Part shown: in pieces, positions 36,538 to 43,785 of the stretch
Layout: each line of letters starts with the position of its first letter
Numbering within the stretch: the stretch's first letter is position 1
Assembly: GCA_003215655.1 (NCBI GenBank)
Contig: QCKB01000010.1
Span: 1-53,903, forward strand
Direction: 5' to 3'
DNA from: Prochlorococcus sp. AG-409-J16
GTDB lineage: Bacteria > Cyanobacteriota > Cyanobacteriia > PCC-6307 > Cyanobiaceae
Length of the DNA stretch: 53,903 nucleotides
The notes under the pieces: model-generated
Databases searched by the model: none
Told to the model about the DNA's origin: nothing
Seen by the model: the letters and a program-made list of their open reading frames with translations, nothing else
Translations under genes and position numbers: made by a program

Positions 36538-37566
36538 ATGAAAGAAGAAACTTCGGATTTTCTAGATTTCATAAAAAAGGATCTTAACCCTCCTTTTATT
36601 CATTTAGATTCATATAATTATTATTTAAGAAAATTACCCTACATATATAACAATGACATCACCTTTAGGTTGCTCTTTGATTGGCATTTTAAACTCGATA
36701 ATCGTCATGGTTCTGCATGGTATCGACCAAGCGGAACTCATTTAAAAGATGAACTATTCGAACAACAAGTTGCCTTAATAAATGGTTGGGGTAAAAATAT
36801 GTATAATAGTTCTTATCAATACAGAGAGTTAATTCTTTTTCATGCTAGAGTTGATCTTCAAAACAAATGCCTTTTAGAGATTGGTGGTTCGACTCATAAT
36901 GATCTCATTTTTGAGACATTAAGAGTTCATCAATATATTAATATTGAGTCACCAGACTATATTGATGCTTCAGGAAATTCAACATATTCAGAGAAACATT
37001 TATCGCACCCGAACAGAAAAACTATATTCACAAATGCAGAAAAAATTAATTCATTCTTGGAAAGCAAATCTATAGACCATATCTTTTCTGTTGCTTGCTT
37101 TGAACATATATATGACCTGGAGGCTGCCTTAATTGGTAGCTACAATTGCTTAAAAGAACGTGGTACCCTTTATTCTTATTTTGCCCCAATTTATTCTTAC
37201 TTAGAAGATGGTGATCATGGAGTTATACCGGAACATAAGTTATTTGCAAATAAACCTATTGGATTGCACCTTCTTTCAAACATTGATCAGCGCAAGGAAT
37301 TGGTGGATGCTGGAATTTGCAATCCAACTGAGATTCAGGATGTCCTAGGCAGGATAAACTTTGACAGAATACCTAATAGACTCAAATATGAGGAATATGA
37401 AAAGATACTAACTGAGTCTCCTTTTCGTGTTATTGATCTAGAACGTTTGGATAATTTAAATCTTTCAAAAAAATATCCAAAAGTGTTTGATCAAGTTAGA
37501 AGATCTAACAAGAATGTTGGCAATATGATGACAGGAGGATTTAGAGTATTTCTGATAAAAGAATGA
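36538..37566 (+). CDS. SAM methyltransferase-like protein (paralog pair, copy 2)
   Basis: 342 residues, colinear with 32790: both start M(K/E)xET(S/K)DFL(D/E)FI and end MTxGFRxxL. Shows CLLEIGGSTHNDLIFETL, HIFSVACFEHIYDLEAAL and FAPIYSYLEDGDHGVIPEH. Both copies are intact, so both are probably in use. Whether they act on the same substrate is unknown. It lies between the TPR-SGNH gene and the spacer at 37602. Confidence 0.7.
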   Translation: MKEETSDFLDFIKKDLNPPFIHLDSYNYYLRKLPYIYNNDITFRLLFDWHFKLDNRHGSAWYRPSGTHLKDELFEQQVALINGWGKNMYNSSYQYRELILFHARVDLQNKCLLEIGGSTHNDLIFETLRVHQYINIESPDYIDASGNSTYSEKHLSHPNRKTIFTNAEKINSFLESKSIDHIFSVACFEHIYDLEAALIGSYNCLKERGTLYSYFAPIYSYLEDGDHGVIPEHKLFANKPIGLHLLSNIDQRKELVDAGICNPTEIQDVLGRINFDRIPNRLKYEEYEKILTESPFRVIDLERLDNLNLSKKYPKVFDQVRRSNKNVGNMMTGGFRVFLIKE

Positions 37567-37601
37567 GTTCGGTCCCTTTCTTAGTTTTTTGAAAAAAGGT
37601 T

Positions 37602-37740
37602 TTTTCACCATTGAATCTTGACCCCAGCGATCTAGAACTGAATCAGGAGTCAGAGCACGAACGGTCTAAAAAATAAGTGATTGTCTGAAAGGGCGGGATC
37701 GAAATACCCCGCCCTTCTTAATGGCTTACTGAAAGCAAAG
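37602..37740 (+). repeat. Island spacer module with peptide remnant and GC hairpin (copy 2)
   Basis: 37608-37676 encodes PLNLDPSDLELNQESEHE plus RSKK and stop. Then a 9-base-pair stem AAGGGCGGG-atcgaaata-CCCGCCCTT (37689-37716) followed by CTTAA. Over 120 bases nearly identical to 44782-44905. Both are followed by a copy of the small membrane-protein gene. The hairpin resembles a terminator without a full U-run. Confidence 0.75.
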
Positions 37741-37776
37741 AAATCCACTAAAAGAAAGGGCAATGAACGCGAATCC

Positions 37777-38076
37777 ATGCTTCTAAACCCTCGATGGGAA
37801 TACATGACTGATGTCGCGAAGGCAATGACCAAGCGGGTTGTACTTTCTGCCTTTGTTCTCCTCCTTTTCCTTTGGGGAATCAGAGCACTAATCCCTTGGG
37901 TAATAGTTACTTTGTTGGGTTGCTGGGTATTCAAGTGGTTATCGAAAAGTAATTTAGTTAGCTGCCTCAATCCAACGCAACTTGACACCGAACAACCAAG
38001 CAAGTACATTTGTTCTATAGGACATTTCTCACGCACAATCCGTCCTAATCAAATGGGCACCTGCATTTACCAGTGA
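37777..38076 (+). CDS. Small membrane protein of a repeated island family (copy 2)
   Basis: The conserved part is MLLNPRWEYMTDVAKAMTKR...FKWLSKS (58 residues, two helices), as in 32256 and 44957. Here the frame reads on for about 41 residues (NLVSCLNPTQLDTEQPSKYI...) into sequence that at 41150 is non-coding spacer, so the tail is probably a fusion caused by loss of the native stop. Start ATG 37777 by homology. Confidence 0.7.
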   Translation: MLLNPRWEYMTDVAKAMTKRVVLSAFVLLLFLWGIRALIPWVIVTLLGCWVFKWLSKSNLVSCLNPTQLDTEQPSKYICSIGHFSRTIRPNQMGTCIYQ

Positions 38077-38091
38077 GCGAGGTGCCTTTTT
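38056..38091 (+). terminator. Rho-independent terminator (spacer type 2)
   Basis: GGCACCT-gcatttaccagtgagcg-AGGTGCC followed by five T: a perfect 7-base-pair stem. It closes a 130-base spacer (from about 37960) that recurs at 41150-41288 with 'cctcaatcca' and 'tttgttctatagg' in common; this may be a second small RNA family. Confidence 0.85.
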
Positions 38092-38113
38092 GATGCCTTG
38101 AATCAATGAACGT

Positions 38114-38389
38114 ATGACTAATGAATTTGGAAGACCACTACCAACTTCCTCAGGATGGTTGATACACCCAGAAAGAAAGAGGGTGCTGTTTTTCATTCGT
38201 GATCCCAAGTCCTTGATGAGTATGCCAAAGGTCATTACCCAACTCTGGTATTCCACTGCGGACGGCATACCTACCCGAATCAAAAACACCAGAACGATGG
38301 AACTAGAAGATGCAACCGAAACGTGGAATGTGTTGCTGAGTAATGGTTGGGAGTTGGTTGAGCATCAGATCAATGAGGCTGCTGCTTAA
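38114..38389 (+). CDS. DUF1651-type protein
   Basis: 91 residues: GWLIHPERKRVLFFIRDPKS, then LWYSTADGIPTRIKNTRTM, EDATETWNVLLSNGWELVE. This matches the pattern of the DUF1651 family, found in marine picocyanobacteria and common in their variable islands. No membrane part. Function unknown. Confidence 0.7.
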   Translation: MTNEFGRPLPTSSGWLIHPERKRVLFFIRDPKSLMSMPKVITQLWYSTADGIPTRIKNTRTMELEDATETWNVLLSNGWELVEHQINEAAA

Positions 38390-38422
38390 ATAGGTTTATT
38401 CCAAGGCAACATTTCCTCTGTA

Positions 38423-38818
38423 ATGAACCTCAACTGCATTAGAAATACTTGTCTTAGTTTGTTATCACTTTTAATTATTTCTTATCCCCTAAAGATAGAT
38501 GCATTGTCACATGATTGGGTTGCAGTTCCAAAAAGTCAGTTTGGAGAGCAATTATGGGATAAAAACAGTGTTCAAAAAAACAAAGATGGGTCTCTAAGAG
38601 TATTCAGTAAATTTATCCCTAAAAGTACTACCAAAATTACACAAGATATCCTTTACACAATGGATATCAATTGTTCAGAAAACTCCTTCAGAGATGTTGC
38701 TATCGGTGCAAAGGAATTTAATGAGTTTAAAAACAAAGATTCTGAATGGAAAGACCCGAATGAGGACAAACTTATCCTGCGTGTAATCGATCAAGTATGT
38801 ACTTTTGGAAAAAATTAG
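38423..38818 (+). CDS. Small exported protein, surface-adhesin-E-like
   Basis: 131 residues. Signal peptide about 27 residues (LSLLSLLIISYPLKIDALSH), then a beta-rich domain: DWVAVPKSQFGEQLWDKNSVQKNKDGSLRVF... with Cys in 'DINCSENSF' and 'DQVCTFGKN' that could pair. The W...G..LWDKNSV..DG pattern is that of small periplasmic/surface-adhesin-E-type domains. Assignment tentative. Confidence 0.6.
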   Translation: MNLNCIRNTCLSLLSLLIISYPLKIDALSHDWVAVPKSQFGEQLWDKNSVQKNKDGSLRVFSKFIPKSTTKITQDILYTMDINCSENSFRDVAIGAKEFNEFKNKDSEWKDPNEDKLILRVIDQVCTFGKN

Positions 38819-38880
38819 TATATTGCTTTAATAATTAAGGATGTCTTTCTATTATCTTTTGAACTTTTCTCTAGCCCTAA

Positions 38881-39078
38881 AAAAGGACCTGCTGATCCTT
38901 TTTGGAACTAACTAAGAGTAAAAATCTCGCAAATTCACCAAATTGCTCTAATACTGAGGCGTTCTGGAACTTCTTGGAACGTCATGGTACATACAAAAAA
39001 CGGAGACGGTGTCCGTTAAGTAAGGACTAGATGCTCTTTCCTGGAAGCAACTTCGGGTTGTTTTGTGTTCTATTTTCT
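38881..39078 (+). repeat. att-like repeat, order A-core-B (left copy)
   Basis: Segment A (38881-39000, 'ggacctgctgatcctttttggaac' to 'acgtcatggtac') is about 80% like 46087-46208, which directly follows the tRNA-Ser 3' end. The core ACAAAAAACGGAGAcGGTG (38993-39011) matches 46201-46219, including the last tRNA bases, with one mismatch. Segment B (39011-39078, 'gtccgttaagtaaggactag', 'cttcgggtt') matches 46001-46070. The order is A-core-B here, but B-A-core at the tRNA: a hallmark of tandem integration remnants. Confidence 0.7.
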
Positions 39079-39156
39079 AGAATCCTTATTTTCCCAAGCA
39101 CCATATTTGCATGCAATCGATTGCACCGGGTACCCAATATAGGATCTCTAAAATAT

Positions 39157-39179
39157 AAAAAATAGGGGTGTTAACCCCT
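39157..39179 (-). terminator. Terminator of the AlpA-like pseudogene
   Basis: Read on the minus strand: AGGGGT-taac-ACCCCT then a TATTTTTT run. The stem has six pairs. It lies about 16 bases after the original stop of the AlpA-like gene. Confidence 0.7.
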
Positions 39180-39194
39180 TCCTTTCTCTACTCG

Positions 39195-39371
39195 TTATTG
39201 CATCCATTCTTGGATGTCTGATTCCAACCAGATAACAAGATTAGATCCTAATGGAATTTATTCAGGGAATTTACCTTCATTAATTCTGTCGTAGATAGTT
39301 GTTCTACTCATTCCTGTTCTATCAACTATTTCTGGAATGCGCAGAAAGCGTTCTCTGATGTCGATTTTCAT
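39195..39371 (-). pseudogene. AlpA-like HTH regulator with in-frame stop
   Basis: Reads MKIDIRERFLRIPEIVDRTG then MSRTTIYDRINEGKFPE, TAA (39258-39260), IPLGSNLVIWLESDIQEWMQ, stop. Both halves lie in one frame and together give a complete AlpA/excisionase-type winged HTH (consensus: LR..EV...TG.SR.TIY..I..G.FP...LG...V.W...EI..W). The nonsense codon cuts it after the DNA-recognition part. Such genes accompany prophages and integrative elements and control integrase genes. Supports a decayed mobile element here. Confidence 0.75.
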
Positions 39372-39449
39372 GGCTTCTAAAAAAGTAAAAGAAACTCCCA
39401 TCGCATCGTGCTTTTCCAGTTCACCAAAAGGTCTCATGAAGGATTGGAA

Positions 39450-39515
39450 CAGAACTACGACACTCCTCACACAAGTTTGTCGATATGGGTGCTACTCGAT
39501 GAGGGCACCTTTTTA
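39450..39515 (+). ncRNA. Yfr1-motif small RNA with terminator (copy 2)
   Basis: Nearly the same 65 bases as at 31826: AACTACG, ACTCCTCACAC (39462-39472), closing TGTCG, then GGTGC-tactcgatgagg-GCACC and TTTTT. It ends 107 bases before the TPR-methyltransferase gene at 39622. The identity in motif, stem and terminator while flanks differ suggests selection or recent copying. It runs antisense to the 5' flank of the AlpA-like pseudogene. Transcription inferred. Confidence 0.6.
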
Positions 39516-39621
39516 TGTGCTTCGTATCAACCTATTTTGACTAGGTTGACTATTTTGAATAGATAGATTATGAGTTCTTTTCATCATTCTCTAGTGACTT
39601 TCCGGGTTGGTAGTAATTTTT

Positions 39622-41109
39622 ATGAAACAACTCAATACTTCTAGAGATTTTTTTGGTTTAGCGATAGAAAAGTTACAGAGCAAAAAGTTTCAATCAGCAA
39701 TAGAAGCATTCAATAAATCCCTTGCTCTTCATGAGGATTGGGAGTCTTACAAAGGACTAGGATCGGCACTGTTCAATACACAGCAATACCAATCAGCAAT
39801 AGAAGCATTCAATAAATCTCTTGCACTAAAAGAAGACTGGCATTCTTACCAAAGACTTGGATCGTCGCTGTTCAATACACAGCAATACCAATCAGCAATA
39901 GAAGCATTCAATAAATCTCTTGCACTAAAAGAAGACTGGCATTCTTACCAAAGACTTGGATCGGCGCTGTTCAATACACAGCAATACCAATCAGCAATAG
40001 AAGCATTCAATAAATCTCTTGCACTAAAAGAAGACTGGCATTCTTACCAAAGACTTGGATCGTCGCTGTTCAATACACAGCAATACCAATCAGCAATAGA
40101 AGCATTCAATAAATCTCTTGCACTAAAAGAAGACTGGCATTCTTACCTAGGCCTTGGTTGGTCGCTGATAAAAACACAGCAACACAAGGAAGGACTAGAA
40201 CAATTTTATAGATCGTATGAATGTGAAGGTGACATAAATTGGAGTGTTTTACATGATCTTGGGAGTCAACTAATTAAGCAAAATCATCCTGACTTAGCAA
40301 TCGATTTCTTTCAAGGACTAATGAAAAAATACCCAGATGAACTTCTTACTGTTTGTAGTTTTGTCAGTATGGTCAAGAAGTTAAATCTGGTCTCAGAATA
40401 CCAGGATCTTTTTACCCAGTTAGAAATTAACCGATCCTGGGATTTAGTCGAGTTTTATGAAAAAAATATTAAAAACAAATTATTTTACTTTAAAGATGCA
40501 AATAGTATGCGATTTGCCAAAGACAGATTAGTTAATGCTAAATATGTAAATAATCGCAAGGAATTATGGTATGAAGCAATAAGAAATATGGAGGTAAATG
40601 ATGGATTAATTATGGAGTTTGGTGTTCGGAATGGCTATTCGATATCTTTTATTGCCAACATCCTTTCTCATGAAGAAGTGCATGGTTTTGATTCTTTCGA
40701 AGGACTTCCTGAAGAGTGGAGTTCAAAAACTGCCAAACCTAATGAACCGAGGGGGGGGTTGTCACGTGGAGGACATCTGCCTGCTGTACCAAAGAATGTT
40801 CGTTTACATAAAGGTTGGTTTGAAAATACGCTTCCATTATTTCTTCGATCGTACCCTGACAAGAATTCAAGTCTAATTCATATAGATTCTGATATCTATT
40901 CTTCTGCTAAGACTGTTCTATTCTTACTTGCAAAGACCATTATTCCTGGAACAATAATTATCTTTGATGAATATTATAACTATTCAGGATGGGAAGATCA
41001 TGAATTCAAGGCGTTTCAAGAATTTGTAAAAGAATACGCTTTAACTTATGAATACATTTCATATACACATGAACAAGTATCCATTCGTATCCTAAGTAAA
41101 AATAAATAG
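39622..41109 (+). CDS. 33-residue TPR array fused to a TylF-like methyltransferase
   Basis: 495 residues from ATG 39622 (MKQLNTSRDFFGLAIEKLQ). Residues about 20-190 are 33-residue TPR units, four of them almost identical (AIEAFNKSLALKEDWHSYQR). After a helical linker, the catalytic domain from about 320: LIMEFGVRNGYSISFIANIL (SAM loop), VHGFDSFEGLPEEW, SLIHIDSDIYSSAKTVL and IIIFDEYYNYSGWEDHE, as in TylF/macrocin O-methyltransferase-type enzymes acting on sugars. Same adaptor as 34114 and 41353 with another enzyme attached. Confidence 0.75.
   Translation: MKQLNTSRDFFGLAIEKLQSKKFQSAIEAFNKSLALHEDWESYKGLGSALFNTQQYQSAIEAFNKSLALKEDWHSYQRLGSSLFNTQQYQSAIEAFNKSLALKEDWHSYQRLGSALFNTQQYQSAIEAFNKSLALKEDWHSYQRLGSSLFNTQQYQSAIEAFNKSLALKEDWHSYLGLGWSLIKTQQHKEGLEQFYRSYECEGDINWSVLHDLGSQLIKQNHPDLAIDFFQGLMKKYPDELLTVCSFVSMVKKLNLVSEYQDLFTQLEINRSWDLVEFYEKNIKNKLFYFKDANSMRFAKDRLVNAKYVNNRKELWYEAIRNMEVNDGLIMEFGVRNGYSISFIANILSHEEVHGFDSFEGLPEEWSSKTAKPNEPRGGLSRGGHLPAVPKNVRLHKGWFENTLPLFLRSYPDKNSSLIHIDSDIYSSAKTVLFLLAKTIIPGTIIIFDEYYNYSGWEDHEFKAFQEFVKEYALTYEYISYTHEQVSIRILSKNK
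39691..40185 (+). repeat. Five 99-base tandem repeats (TPR units)
   Basis: Units start at 39691, 39790, 39889, 39988 and 40087, each 99 bases = 33 codons. Units 2-5 differ by only a few bases (e.g. tcgtcg versus tcggcg), so the array expanded recently and unit number should vary between strains. Confidence 0.95.
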
Positions 41110-41252
41110 AAAGATTATTATGGAGAAATATCTGCTTATAACAAAGCAATTGAGTTGATTGCCTCAATCCAGCGCGACTTGACGCCGAATAAGTCTATGA
41201 GTGCATTTGTTCTATAGGGCAAGTTCTTCGCGCAATCCGCCCTAACCAAATG

Positions 41253-41288
41253 GGCACCTGCATTTACCAGTGAGCAAGGTGCCTTTTT
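41253..41288 (+). terminator. Rho-independent terminator (spacer type 2)
   Basis: GGCACCT-gcatttaccagtgagca-AGGTGCC and five T, the same element as at 38056 with its whole 130-base leader (41155-41252). The sequence after it, 'atgtgcttgcctatcaac', matches that after the RNA module at 39450 ('atgtgcttcgtatcaacc'). Confidence 0.85.
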
Positions 41289-41352
41289 ATGTGCTTGCCT
41301 ATCAACAAAACAGATAAAGTAGACTGTCTAGTCTTATCGCCAGTAATTCTTG

Positions 41353-42951
41353 GTGAATGAATCAAATGCTGATAAGGATTTTTTTGCTCTAGGGACAGCA
41401 AAGTATAAAAGTGGAGATTATGAGGGGGCAATAAATTTTTATAGGAAATCAATCGCAACTAAGGAAGATTGGTATTCATACCACTGCCTAGCATGGGCAT
41501 TGTTTAGGCAAAATAACATGAAAGAATCGAGAATCATATTCGAAAAATCAATTTCTCTAAATGAATACTGGAATTCATATAATGGTCTTGGATGGGCGCT
41601 ATTTAATAGCACTCTTTTCTCAAAAGCAATAGATGCTTTTCGCAAATCTCTCAAACTTAAGGAAAACATCAATGCATTTCGAGGTCTTGGATGGTCGTTA
41701 TTTAGAACAAAGCAGTATTCTGAAGCAATAGTTGCCTTTAGAAAGACACTTCGATATGAAGGTAGTGATGAGAATGAAATACTTTCTATTTATAGGCAAC
41801 TTGCAGACTCATATGATTTAATTAACAAGAAAAGTAGTTCACTACGCACTTGGAACATATACTTTTCATATTCTGGACTTATAAATAAAATCGATCCTTT
41901 TATAGGATTGGAAAGAACTTACGAGCAGATTGAAAGTAATAAGTTAGAGCAAATAACATATAATTTTCTTGATAATGGATTTGAATTCTCTCCATCCTAT
42001 CAAATAGCAGATGATTCTTCTCTTAAAGAATGGAGACATATTTTATATTTACACATACCAAAATGTGCAGGAACTTCATTTGAGCAACCTTTGCGAATAC
42101 TTAGTAAATTATTATATAAATTGCAACCTAAAGGATTTACAAACGATTTAATTGACAATTATATTGTGCCAGAACCTATAAGATCTAAATATGAGGTTCA
42201 AGTATTACGAAAAAAGATAGAATTTTCCACTCCGAACAAAATTAAAAGCACCTTCATTAGTTGCCATGGCGTATCTTGGAACCCGTTAAGCTCCTCAATA
42301 AGTAAAGCAATAGAAAATGCTCCTAAAGTTCTTGTACTTTCTCGTAATCCAAAACAGAGGTTGTTATCTCAGGTAAGACATGAAGCATTTAACTATGAGT
42401 CAATTGATAAACTTATTGATTACATAGAAGAGAATACTTCAAAAAAGAATTCAGAGTTAAATAATATTATGTACAAGTACATATTTGACGTAGGTCTTAA
42501 TGCAATTGAATCAAAGACTGAACTGGAAAAGAGGCAAATTTTACCTAATGATTTAGACGATATGGCCTTTGTTGACATTTCAGATGTTTCAAGCAAAATG
42601 AAAATAAGGTCTGCTTACTTAAGCGCATCGCGATTGCCGAATGTTTTTCAATATTCTAAACTAAATGATTCATTGTCAAGAGGAAAAAAATTAGTTAAAC
42701 AGTTGAATGAAGACGAAATTAAATATGCATTCAACCGATGTATTGAATTAGGTTTTGTTGAAAAGGACGAAGCAATTGATTTTGATTGTCTTCATAAACG
42801 AACTCTTAGTAAAATAAATAACTTCTCTTTTGATAATGAACATATTTCTAATATCCACCCCCTCACATTTATCCTTTCTAAGGAATCAATAGGTTCTATA
42901 GTTCCAACTAAAATGTTCCTGGAAAATCCATCTATGTTTTATGAGAACTAA
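41353..42951 (+). CDS. 33-residue TPR array fused to a sulfotransferase-like domain
   Basis: 532 residues. GTG 41353 is chosen because the DNA around it ('gccagtaattcttg') aligns with that before ATG 34114. Residues about 10-135 are TPR units of 33 residues. Then ILYLHIPKCAGTSFEQP (near 231-247, P-loop-like) and VLVLSRNPKQRLLSQ (near 327-341, 3'-phosphate motif), as in sulfotransferases. The C-terminal 'NIHPLTFILSKESI' pattern is shared with the gene at 2593, so the two are distant paralogs with different TPR types. Substrate unknown. Confidence 0.72.
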   Translation: MNESNADKDFFALGTAKYKSGDYEGAINFYRKSIATKEDWYSYHCLAWALFRQNNMKESRIIFEKSISLNEYWNSYNGLGWALFNSTLFSKAIDAFRKSLKLKENINAFRGLGWSLFRTKQYSEAIVAFRKTLRYEGSDENEILSIYRQLADSYDLINKKSSSLRTWNIYFSYSGLINKIDPFIGLERTYEQIESNKLEQITYNFLDNGFEFSPSYQIADDSSLKEWRHILYLHIPKCAGTSFEQPLRILSKLLYKLQPKGFTNDLIDNYIVPEPIRSKYEVQVLRKKIEFSTPNKIKSTFISCHGVSWNPLSSSISKAIENAPKVLVLSRNPKQRLLSQVRHEAFNYESIDKLIDYIEENTSKKNSELNNIMYKYIFDVGLNAIESKTELEKRQILPNDLDDMAFVDISDVSSKMKIRSAYLSASRLPNVFQYSKLNDSLSRGKKLVKQLNEDEIKYAFNRCIELGFVEKDEAIDFDCLHKRTLSKINNFSFDNEHISNIHPLTFILSKESIGSIVPTKMFLENPSMFYEN

Positions 42952-42969
42952 CAACGTTAAAAAAGAAAG

Positions 42970-43285
42970 ACAAAAGCAAATCAAAAACCAGATCAATTCC
43001 GCAATCAGGTCCCCATTCAGAGCGTTGTGGATGTTCGTCCCATTACCACACTTCTTTAACCTGAGAATTCCAGAAAGGATCAGTCTTCAAAAATCACTTA
43101 ACAAACTTCTCAAACTGCTTTCCTCTGACTCCCGTATCAGGATCTAATGCTTCATAGAACTGATCTAAGGTGGCTAATTTTCCCTTTAGACGCAGATCAG
43201 TGTTCTTATTTTGACGCTTTCTCTTGAATTGTGTACTTGAGATTGAAGAAGCAATAGAGTTATTTTTTATGTACCCGGAAAGAGT
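42970..43285 (-). pseudogene. Fragment of a restriction/DEAD-box helicase gene
   Basis: The minus-strand frame reads LDQFYEALDPDTGVRGKQFE, KFVK, TGA, FLKTDPFWNSQVKEVW, TAA, WDEHPQRSEWGPDCGIDLVF, then breaks off next to the end of the sulfotransferase-like gene. This is the characteristic N-terminus (Mrr-like nuclease part, with G.D.GIDL) of large helicase/restriction proteins. Two in-frame stops and loss of nearly all the rest show a dead remnant. The plus-strand frame at 42941-43147 is its shadow. Confidence 0.75.
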
Positions 43286-43558
43286 CTAATCAATTATTAT
43301 TTCTTGATTTAATTTCTGCTGATTTAAAAAAGTTTAAAAATTGTCTATAGCTGATTTCACAAAATTACATCTCTAATAATGATTATTAAGCAATTTTCTC
43401 AGTAAGCTATATGCGCATTAACTGTACAAAGCTAGTACAGGGATATATCTTCCTTCAAATCACTTCCTAGACAATAGATCTCAGGATAATCACAAAAGTG
43501 ATGTTGCTCGTGATGAGTGAATACTCTTCTTACTCAAGCCGGTTTTGATGCATGAGAT

Positions 43559-43744
43559 TTGCAGATTGCACTTCAAGCAATCGGAGATGCAAAGCAACGA
43601 AGAAAAGATTCTGAAGAAGGTGAATACAAATTCTTTCTTGATAGAACATTAGTCTACGATGACAGAGATGCATTCATCTACAAACGAGCACCCAGCAAAT
43701 CAGGAATCTGGTATTTCCGTATATACGATCCCAAGAAAAAATAA
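43559..43744 (+). pseudogene. Possible integrase N-terminal remnant
   Basis: No good start (a TGA lies just upstream, only TTG 43559). Reads AIGDAKQRRKDSEEGEYKFF, then DRTLVYDDRDAFIYKRAPSK, SGIWYFRIYDPKKK, stop. The last part resembles the arm-binding start of tyrosine recombinases (…IYKR…SGIWYFRI…). No catalytic domain follows. Identification is tentative but fits the decayed integrative element. 43286-43558 shows nothing further. Confidence 0.35.
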
Positions 43745-43785
43745 CCTATCATTAATGTTCTATAATAAAGAAAAATTCAGGTTGT

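Noticed and set aside
42941-43147. 68-residue plus-strand frame after the sulfotransferase-like gene
   Set aside because: Antisense to the helicase remnant, which explains the open frame better.
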